A stretch of 64,000 bases of DNA, taken from Euleptes europaea (taxonomy: Eukaryota > Chordata > Lepidosauria > Squamata > Sphaerodactylidae). The stretch covers positions 77,721,614 to 77,785,613 of the forward strand of contig NC_079318.1 of NCBI RefSeq assembly GCF_029931775.1. Reading direction: 5' to 3'. This document shows, piece by piece, positions 13,201-64,000 of this stretch (positions are counted from its first letter, which is position 1; every line of letters begins with the position of its first letter). The notes beneath the pieces were generated by a model, which was not told the DNA's origin, did not search any database, and saw only the letters and a program-made list of their open reading frames with translations. A program made the position numbers and the translations under genes.

Positions 13201-14013
13201 AGATGGACTCTCTTTTAATTTCTCTAACAGCCCCTAATAAAGGAAAGCTGTCCAGATCGGCTGTCAGCTACACCATTCACCAGTCAGTGCATCACCCATG
13301 CTTAAAATGCAAGTAACATCCTGGTTCAAGCAGGGATCATAGCCCACTAACACAGCTTTCGACCATCAGGGCTCAGTGGAAGAAATATGCAAGGCGGCCA
13401 TGTGTTCTTTGATCTTGACCATTGTTAGGCAGTACAAACTTAACTCCTTCTCTTTGTCTGATGCCGCCGTTGAATGTACAGTACTGCAGCATGTGGTTGA
13501 AGATCATTAATTCCCACCTGTCACTTGGGACAGTGCTGATGGAAGTCCCATTCTAAAATGCCCCCCTCCTCAGAGCAAGAATAGAAACCTGGATATTTAC
13601 CATGAGGGTTCCCTCTGCTCTGAAGTTAGGAGGGCATCTTGTCCCACTCCCAAAAAAGAGAAAAGAGGAATGTTTGTGAAGAGCAAGGTCATCAAACCTA
13701 TGTGATCAGGTTATAGTGGGAAGATATGTACTCTAACTCTCCCTTAGCCCTTCTCATATTGCTCCTTTGGTTATTATATGTTTGCTTCGAACCATGACTT
13801 AACTGTTTTGGTCGCTCTTCTCTATTCTGTTCCTTCCTGTTCTTGGGTTCATTAACTCTTGAAGTAACCAAACTGAAACTGGCTAACTCCTACCCAGGAA
13901 ACAGGAAATGGCAGAAATTGTTCCCACTTCCCTGAGCAATTGGTGAGAATCACCCATTCCAAGATGCCCTCCTAGCTTCAGAGCAGAAGGAACCCTCATG
14001 GTAAGTATCCAGG
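10265..14013 (+). mobile_element. DIRS-type retroelement fossil (tyrosine-recombinase order)
   Basis: A broken, old copy with many breaks (about ten or more). Parts seen in order: left inverted terminal repeat (about 10265-10400); a gag-like region (about 10800-11930); an RNase H-like region (about 12000-12310); a tyrosine-recombinase region (about 12727-13320, with WCQHKHINP and LAALTSSRRVSELG); an internal complementary region (about 13560-13640) that repeats the outer ends of the terminal repeats; and a right inverted terminal repeat (about 13850-14013). That internal copy of the ends is the DIRS signature. The two terminal repeats differ visibly, so the insertion is not recent. Confidence 0.82.
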
Positions 14014-14689
14014 GTTCCATTTTCAGTTATTGTGCAGTGAACAGGTTTAGAGATGTAAATTTTCTGGGAAATTTGTGGCTATGGGGAGGGGGAGAGCCCT
14101 ACATTTGATGAGAAAAAGGAAGGGGGGCTGAAATATACACAATGCTTGCTTTCCAATCAAACTGAATCTTACTTTGCTGATTTAACAATATAAAATGCAT
14201 CACTTAGTACCATCGCGACTTATTACCTAGTTAGCATATAAAATTGAACTTAGCATATTTATGGAATTCAAAAGTGGTAATTGCCCTGGTTTTCTACAAG
14301 CAAAATTATAGCAATACTGAACACTTGATGGAGCTTTAAATTTCTGCATCCATTGCTGTCTTGCCATCTGAGATGGAAGAAAAAATAAAAACTGAAATTA
14401 AAAAACGTATATTTTGTAGTAAAGAAAAAGTGTTTTTGAACGAAATCAAACTTACACATTCACAACAGGCAGAATTACCAGCATATTTGGATAACAAGTT
14501 AAACTTTATATCACTGGACACTCCAAACTCTTTAATATTAAACACATTTGATTTTGATTTTGGCAACAATTTAAACAATAAATTTATTCTTGAAAATATG
14601 TTATGTCTCCAGTATACATGGAAGTTGACATTGTCTAATGTTGTAGATCTCCTTATGTTAAAGTTAATCAATTTATTTCATTTAAAACA

Positions 14690-14960
14690 TTATGTTGCCT
14701 TTCCACCCTATTAGGGTGCACAAGGCAGCAAAAATAAAAAAAACATTAGAACATTTGAACTATTAAAAATATGGTTTAAAATTACAGAATAATTCAATGA
14801 AAACACATAAACAACACTAGAAGGCCAGTAACTGCTATTGGGCTCAGATGAAACAAAAAAAGTCTTCACCTGCTGGTGAAAGCCACCAATAGAATGTGCG
14901 AAGAGTGGCCATGTTCCTAGTTGTGGAGGATGTCACTGCACTGGTAGTGTACCTAGCAAA
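14690..14960 (-). repeat. Probable L2-type LINE 3' end
   Basis: An A-rich segment followed by gtcttcacctgctggtgaaa and 'agaatgtgcgaagagtggcc' parallels the better L2 copy at 18770-18960. Weak evidence. Just upstream, 14361-14711 is an AT-rich 117-codon frame I cannot place. Confidence 0.35.
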
Positions 14961-17900
14961 ATGATCTTGTTCGGTCTATTGCAGCAGACGTCTGTTTGGT
15001 AATTAGAAAAGCTGAAGAAGAGTTGTATATGTTGGGGGGACAGAATCTTGGTTTCTGTGGTTTATCTCTAGTCCAGCTTGCTGACCAGAAACAGGATATC
15101 CTGTATTAAAAGATCCCCAAGAACATGCCTGTTCTATTTCCATGACATTCTAGATGGCTGTATAGCCGTGTTTGGTCCATTGCAGAAAAAATAAACAGGA
15201 GTTTGGTGACACTTATAAGAATAACAAAATTAATGTTTAACCTCTCTCCCTGCAATTTAAAACCACTGTTTGTAAAATTTCTCTGAGACCATTTTAGGCA
15301 CTTGAAACCGTAACATGCCTAATCTGTCTTTTATGATAATTTAAGAACAAATGTGACCAGTTCTTTAATCTCAAAGGATTTGTTTTCTGGACTGTTTATT
15401 CTACTCTGATTCCTGCTGTGTACCTGTCTTGGTATGTGTCTTTGGCTGCAGTCAGTATGCTTGTGTGGGTCATAGAATGGAGCATCCCACTATGTGGTTC
15501 AGCACTGGACTCTTTCAGTTTGGTATTGTGTGCTTAATGGAACTGAGAGACCAGTAGACTTCAAAATCTTTCAATACAATGGACAGGGCCAGTAATAAAA
15601 ACCCATTACTGCTGATTGTTAGTGGTCTGTAAGCTACTGTATATGTGCAGAACATAGCAACAGTGCTCTCCAGAGTGGGGGAATGAGGAGTTAGAAACTG
15701 GCAAGTCAAATCTGGCCCCCAAGGAGGGGTGTGTGCCATCTCTTTGTACAGATGGCACAGCAGAGGTGAGAGGTGAATAGTAGCTGTGGCAATGGATGTT
15801 GGCAGATCACCTCTGGCTGGCCACATTCTGCAGCTCGTACCACCCTCTTTCAACCAGAGCATAGGATTGGGAGCCAACTAGACTATCTAAGCATAGTTTC
15901 ACACCACTGGGAGACGTGTGAAGATTTTTCACACAAGTAAGGGAAAAGAAACTAATTGCTGCCGTCTCCAGGCCTTCTGCAGATTATAGACCTGCCAGAT
16001 CATCAGGTGAAAGAGTTCTAGGAAAGTGTGTGTGACTTGATAATGTTTGCAACAGATGGTTTCTTGCTTGTATGGTGGTCATGGTCTTGTTTTCACTGCA
16101 GTGAGTCTGCTAGTTGGGCAATGATGCCTAATTGCTTGCTTCTGTTGCACATTCTAGATGGCTTGCTTGTGCTTTCTGTGGCTTTCTAAAATGAAAAACT
16201 GATGTGGCCTAAAAAAGATGGGGGTGGGTTGGAAGAGGAGAGAGAACGCACAGAATGTTCTGTGCAAATCAATACGTGTGGAAAAAGACGGACAGGTTTG
16301 TGTTCCAAAAGAGTATAAATCAGTCTTGACCTTGATGTAAGAGGCATGAATAACTCCAGAAGAATTATATATAACAGTAGAGGAGAATGATAAAGGCTAA
16401 TGGAGCGAGCACAGCAAAACCCACATTTTTCTGAATGCCCAGGCTGTCGAATCAACCAGGCAAGGTAGCAGGGCTGCTGAAAGATAACCGTGAAAACGAA
16501 TTGGTAGGTAATGTTCCATCACATTCCTTTGCTCTTTAGGAATGCAACTGAAAGCCAGTTCTTTAAAGAATGTGTTCTCTATTGATTATGAAAGAGTGAA
16601 AAGCAGACATTTGGGGAATGGAAGGCAGATAATGACTCTCTAAGCCGAGAACAAGATTTTCTGGATGAGATCGTGCTGGGGGGAGTAATAAGTAAAGCAG
16701 TACTGCTTTTGCTAGAATTAATTTGTGACTGAGAAGGCAAGAAAATGCAATTGTGGGATGCTTCTGCCTTTAGTTTCTTTTGGGAGATACTTGCTGATCA
16801 GATGTGATTGGATATTGGTGGTAGATGGTTATTTTGTTCTGTTTTAATACAGCCCATTTAAAGTGGGTTACTGGACATATATATGATGTGGATTGCTGCC
16901 TCTAGTGTCCAGAATTGTTCAGAGCTGTTCCAGTACCATAGAAGGAGGCATTAATTGGGATAGTGAGCGTCTGTTGTCGGTTTGGTGTCTGAAACCATAG
17001 AGCTTATTGTTTGCATGTCAGACCATATGTGCTTCCAACTTTGATGGGCAGGTGCCTATAACTTACATATCTTGTGGGTTGAGTTATTTGAAGAGTTGTT
17101 GTATTCATAATGGAGTCTTTTTAGTGTAAAATAATTTTTCTGCCAAATTGAGGAAGATTTAGTTGTTCTCTGTTTCTTTCTCCTGGCTGTGCATGTCATG
17201 TCTAATATGGGTCTGTTGGTGTTTTTTCAGACCAAAGGACTCTTCTAGATGAGCCCATTTTGAACATGTTCCATTGTTTGGAGAAATGTCTGAAGTGAAG
17301 ATGCTGCTAACATAGGAAGGTCTTGGTCTCAAATCTCAGCAGACTATGTGTGATATCTTGTACTTCCTTGGCAGCAACTGGGTATTTGGGGCATGAGTTT
17401 GTCCTGTTTCTTCCCTCCTACCAAATCAGCATAAAACTCAATATTTCTGGTGAGTTGTTAGGTTTCTGCCGTCTCTGTGTTAATAGAGTTAATTGCCCAT
17501 GTTGTCTTAGCCATTCTGGTTTGGCACTGGAATTATGGTCAGTGTTGGAATTCATTGAGAAACCAACCGTTGTATGCTAAGAATGTGCTGCCTTAGTCAT
17601 GCAGGCTTCTGCATTCTTTACAATGAATTTTTGCTAGACAAAGCCTTGTATGATTGAAATACTACAGCATTGTACAAAGGAACAGTGCTGGCCCTTCCAT
17701 CTGTTGTGCCTTTTAGCACCTGTTCAAACAATACATTAAAAAACTTCTGATCTCTTTCTGCTGTTGAAACGTTCACATCCTACTCCCTCTTGTCGAGTAT
17801 GTAAATCTGAGGGCTTGCTGGAACCATTTAGCCCACTGGTGCCAATTGCTTAGCTCTGTTCTCATTCTCAAGTAAGCTGTGATTGTCTGCTGTGAGGCTC

Positions 17901-18089
17901 TGGTGTGCTACAAGAAGACACCTGCAGATCAGATTCAAGGAAGAGTGCCAAGCCTTGCATTGCAAGTAAAAGCAAAAACGAAATGAGACTTATTAAGCAT
18001 TTCTAAAAATGCCATCGAAATAAAAGAATCAGATTGGGTGTAGAAATTGGGATTTTCAGTAGTAACTGTCCACATCCCACCTCTCTCAA

Positions 18090-18325
18090 GTTCTGCAGCT
18101 GAAATTCCACTTTCTTACATGCTCAGGGTGGTAATGCCCATTGCCTCTTTGTGTCAGGAAGGATTTTTCCTCCTGGTCAGATTGTGCAGGGATCCTGGAG
18201 GTTTTTTGCCTTCCTCTGGGCATATAGAGCAGAGGTCACTGGGTAAGTGGGGGAAGATAGTTGTGAATTTCCTGTGTCGTCAAGGGGAGTGACCTTTGAA
18301 GTCCCTTCCAGCTCTGTGTTCCTCA
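18090..18325 (+). repeat. CR1-type LINE 3' end
   Basis: aggaaggatttttcctcc, 'tagttgtgaatttcctgtgt' and 'gtcccttccagctctg' match the 3' region common to squamate CR1 elements, just before where a CTATGATT-like tail would sit. Confidence 0.5.
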
Positions 18326-18374
18326 TTGGCTGACATGAGGGGAAGGGAAAGATATAAGTTGAAAAAAAGTCTTA

Positions 18375-18690
18375 TTGGAGAAGAAGAGTTGGATTTTATA
18401 TGCTGATTTTTTTCTACCTTTTTAAGGAGAATCAAACCAGCTTACAATCTCCTTCCCTTCCTCTACCCACAACAGTCACCTTGTGAGGTAGGTGGAGCTG
18501 AGAGAGCTCTAAGAGAACTGCAACTCGCCCAAGAACACCCAGCAGGCTTCGTGTGGAGGAGTGGGGAAACCAACGCAGTTCACCAGGTTAAAGCCCGCCA
18601 CTCATGAGGAGTGGGTAATCAAACCCAGTTCTCCAGATTAGAGTCCACCGCTCTTAACCACTACACTACACTGGCTCTACATGACCAGAG
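18375..18690 (-). repeat. tRNA-derived squamate SINE (minus)
   Basis: Begins agaagaagagttggatttt and 'ctgatttttttctacctttt', then 'cagcttacaatctccttccc', 'acaacagtcaccttgtgagg', 'ctcgcccaagaacacccagc' and a tRNA-like head inverted at the right end (taaccactacactacactgg). The same family lies at 23640-24290, 27790-28240 and 61870-62540. Confidence 0.8.
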
Positions 18691-18769
18691 ATGGTCATGT
18701 AGTTCTGTAGCCTTTCTGCCCTCATCATGGCCACCAAGGTAGCTGACAGATTAAAAACACTTACTTTTT

Positions 18770-19240
18770 TAAATACGTGATTTTATGAAAACCAATAAAA
18801 ATGCACATTATTAAAACAATTAAAGAGCTAAAATAAAATACACATACAAAACCATAAAAACAACAATTAAATCATAGGGCAGGAGGAGGAATCACTGAGA
18901 AAATGCAAAGTGAAACAAAGTCTTCATCTGTTCATGGAAGACGGCAATAGGAGGGGAGGATAGAGTTCCAGAGTTTTGGTGCCATGATGACTGAGAAGGC
19001 CTTCTCCCAGGCTGCCATCCATCTAATCTCAGAACCCAAAGGCAACCAAAGCAGGGCCTCAGAAGATGGCTGTAATGGTTGGCAGCTTGGTAAGGGACTA
19101 GGCATGAAGCCATATAGGGCTCTAAAGGACAACGGCAACACCTTGATTTGTGCCAATGTAGATAGGCCAAGAATTGGAGTGATATATGTAGTTGTTTTTG
19201 CAGAAGTTAGTAGAATTAAAAAGTTGCTCAATTGAGGTAA
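18770..19240 (-). mobile_element. L2-type LINE 3' part
   Basis: The minus-strand frames contain the L2 ORF2 C-terminal phrase W(E)KAFSVIMAPKLWNSILPS, and an A-rich 3' tail lies toward the left end. Degraded. Confidence 0.6.
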
Positions 19241-20644
19241 GCAGAAAAGGCAGAAGATTGGTGGGCTTGTTGTATCCTATCAGAGTTCCAGATGAGTGCT
19301 TGGAATCGTTATGAGGTAGATGGAGGCTGACAAAATGAGACAGAATCCTGAGGAGATCCTTGCTTGTGAAATGAATCATTGCTGCCATTCCTCTCTTGCT
19401 GTATTAAAAAAAAAGGTTGGCTGGTGCAGTAAGGGAACAAAGACAAAGTGAAAACAGGCAATCGCCTTTCCCTACACTCAGAATGTATCTTAAACCATTG
19501 CTTAGTTAGGACTGGATAGTTTTACTTGAAGTTGCAGTAGTTTAAAATTCAACATTACTTTGGTTCTCCTGGTTGGGACATCTCCGCATTGTCCCTTGCT
19601 GCATAGGCAAGATGGTGTCTCTAGGTGAAATCTTAGTCATACGTGGCATGGGGCTCCCTGGTTATATGTTGTAAAAGTGAGAGTCTCTCTTCTGCCCTGA
19701 GTTTTTAAAAAACCCTCTGTCATTCTACACTCCCCACCCCCTTGGGGTGACCCTCCTGTGCCAAAGCAAGAGTTTACATTGTCGCAACTTGTAGGTTTCC
19801 CTTTATGTCCTTGGGTGTCCTCTTCCAGCAGAGTCTGGAGTGGTAAACCATTGTTCTGCCTCTTCCAGTGTCATTAGCATAGAGAGAACTTGAGGGCTCT
19901 GTACTTGGAACCTGATTGGCTCCCTCATCCTTCTCTTTTCTGCCAGCTTCTCATTTCCAGATGGGTTTCTGCTCATAGACAGATTGTAGTCCCCGTGGTT
20001 GAAATATCGGGGTGAATTCTTGGGTTGGGGGCATTTCTCCACAGGTCTTGTGCTTTAAAACAAAGCATTTCTGTGTTACTCTGGCTGTCTTAAAAGTAAC
20101 AAAACAGGTGTAAGAGCTAGATTTTATTGAGCAAAAAAACATGTTATTGAGGTACAAAGGTTCTACTTTCTGATGCTCATAATCCCTCTCCTGCAAGAGG
20201 TTATGTAGATCTGTTACATGTCTCATCCTGTGGGCTTGGAGCATGTATCATGTTTTTAAAATATGCCATATGGTCCTATTCTTCTGTAGGCAGCCTGTGG
20301 GACACTTCTCTCCCCCTCAAATAAAATCACAGAAGTTAATTTCAACTGAAAAGTAAAATACTGTAGAACACATAAGGCCCTTGAGGCGCAGTGAACTGAT
20401 ATGTCTGGTACCGTATTATCTGCTCCCCCCCACTTGCTGTATTCTCTTTTTTTCTTTCCTTGCAATAACACTAGCATAGGTCAGTTCAACATTCATTTTG
20501 CTTAAGGAAAGAATAGCTTGTAATTCTTCCCTTGTTCTCTGGAGAAGAAAACTCCACAGCTGTTCACTTGTTTGCCAAGTTATGTACATCTTGCAAAACA
20601 TCATAGTGCAGCTGTGTTTAGGGGTCTGTATTCCATCCAGGAGG

Positions 20645-20960
20645 GAGTATTTGTCCTAGATCCCAAATAGACTGGGTCCATCATATCTTAAGAGCCACTT
20701 ACTCCCCCTTGAACCTACCTACTCATGAAGATTTTTGGCTGAGGCTTTCCTGTTGTGTGTCCCTGCCTTCAGATGTTAGGTGGGTTCTGAAGAAAGGGAT
20801 TTGTGACTCTGGCTATGACTATCCCTTATATCTGCAGGCAGGAAGGAGACAAAATATGCACACTTCACGTGGTGTGCAGCTGGCAAAGTGTTTCCCCAAA
20901 AAGCTCTCCTCTCAGAGGTAGCCTTCCGCCACATATTAAAGATACTTTGTCTAAGGTGAA
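20645..20960 (+). repeat. Possible L2/CR1-type LINE remnant
   Basis: The plus-strand reading GPSYLKSHLLPLEPTYS, then FLAEAFLLCVPAFRC, resembles the region near the end of L2/CR1 ORF2. Very degraded. Confidence 0.3.
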
Positions 20961-21869
20961 ACATGTCCCTGAGTCATACTGCCAGGTCTAGTTTCTATTG
21001 ATTTTATACTTCGTGCATCATTTCAAATTAACATCCATCTGGCTGTGTTTTATAAGGGCTACTGTTTCTTTCTCTCTATGAGGTTCTGGAGACAGCTTTG
21101 AATAATTGCTGGGTCTTACATTTTCCAAGAGAGTGTAACTATTGCTTTTAGTATGCTTTGAGGCAATCTTCCACTGGGCACAAACTGACCTACTTAATCT
21201 GCAAAGAACATCCTGAATCACTCTTTTAAGACTGTAATATATCATAGATTGGGCTTCTACCATGCCCTACAACCTTGGGGGAAAGATTCAGTGGCTTCCG
21301 CTGGCTACCATGGTGCACCTCTGTACCATTGGGAAATAGAATTGTGTGATCCTGTAACAAAAGCGTAGGATGCTAGGTAGAATGTTGAAATCCAGGACTA
21401 TCAAGATAGCATTTTTGGGAATGCTACAAGTTCCGCATTCATGTCCAATAGACAACTAAATGGGGAGGTTTAATATATGGGTGAATGTTGATGGGGGTGT
21501 TTGTTTTGCACTGCAGAACGTTTTAGGGCAAGCGGATCATTTACTCAGGAGGCAGGCTTCGCTTGAGCTGAAAGGGAACCAGATTGCTGATGTTCAGTGA
21601 CAACATGTTGCAGAGCAGCTTTTAATTTACACTAACGTCTGAAGGGAAAACTGAAGGGAGCTGTTTGGAATGATTCGTCCCTAAGAGATGGGTGGAGTGC
21701 TTAATGCTGAACAAGTACATAGTGGACTTTTCAAGAAACTGGTGGAAAAGGGGAAAAATAGTGAGACGGTGATCTCTAGATGTGAAAAGAGTAGAAACGA
21801 GAGTGTAAAGGGCATCTAGCAGGCACTCTTGCTCTATTTGTCAAAGTAAGCACAGAAGCAAGTAAGTAA

Positions 21870-63841
<41,972 letters not shown>

Positions 63842-64000
63842 GTGAGGCCTTCGTGAAAGAGGCAGGGCTCTGGACTTGGGAGAGGAACGATTCCAAAGTA
63901 TCGAGAAGAATCTAGATGAGAATATTTTCAGCTTGTCTGGAGAAATTGGTTGCGGAGGTGGGGAGAAAAGCACAGGATAGCAGCCCCCCCCCCAAAAAAA
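63842..64000 (+). other. ASXL2: Intron 10 of ASXL2, 5' end only
   Basis: Begins gtgaggcctt and runs off the window. Nothing recognisable in these 159 bases. Confidence 0.85.

Noticed and set aside
12727-13320. A host tyrosine-recombinase gene
   Set aside because: It is the recombinase part of the broken DIRS element, between its terminal repeats.

Overview
The window is vertebrate nuclear DNA, almost certainly from a squamate reptile (a lizard). Two things point there. The only host gene is an intron-rich vertebrate gene, and the introns are full of squamate-type repeats: Sauria-type SINEs, tRNA-derived SINEs with a 'gaagaagagttgg' terminus, 5S-rRNA-derived SINEs, L2, CR1 and L1 LINEs, Penelope-like elements, hAT transposons and one DIRS element. 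I cannot name the species.

The gene is ASXL2 (Additional sex combs-like 2), on the + strand and incomplete at both ends. Nine coding exons, exons 2 to 10 by the ASXL numbering, lie at 21921-22003, 29969-29971, 31820-31928, 34675-34825, 56119-56234, 58794-58914, 60343-60483, 62698-62861 and 63745-63841. Together they carry 985 coding bases that splice in one open frame. They encode the N-terminal HARE-HTH domain, the acidic/serine-rich and glutamine-rich linkers, and the first part of the DEUBAD domain through which ASXL proteins activate the H2A deubiquitinase BAP1. Exon 1 and the region after exon 10 lie outside the window.

Layout: 1-21920 is the 3' part of intron 1 (L1 and L2 pieces, two Penelope-like remnants with hammerhead-ribozyme-like cores, a broken DIRS element at about 10.27-14.01 kb). 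Introns 2 to 4 (22.0-34.7 kb) hold L2, CR1 and I/Jockey-type LINE remains, an inverted pair of composite SINEs and nested SINEs. Intron 5 (34.8-56.1 kb) holds CR1, L1, 5S-SINE, hAT and Penelope remnants. Introns 6 to 9 (56.2-63.7 kb) are shorter and hold two target-site-flanked hAT elements and several SINEs. I found no second host gene, no functional tRNA or rRNA gene, and no CRISPR or prokaryotic feature.

Most notable: (1) exon 3 of ASXL2 appears to be a three-base microexon (AAG) inside a perfect acceptor/donor context, which is required to restore the conserved Arg-Ser pair; (2) at least five Penelope-like remnants of three types keep a hammerhead-ribozyme-like core with a pairable four-base helix I in four of them; (3) two hAT copies with CpG-rich interiors and near-matching 8-bp target duplications; (4) a roughly 430-bp, near-identical inverted repeat within intron 2.
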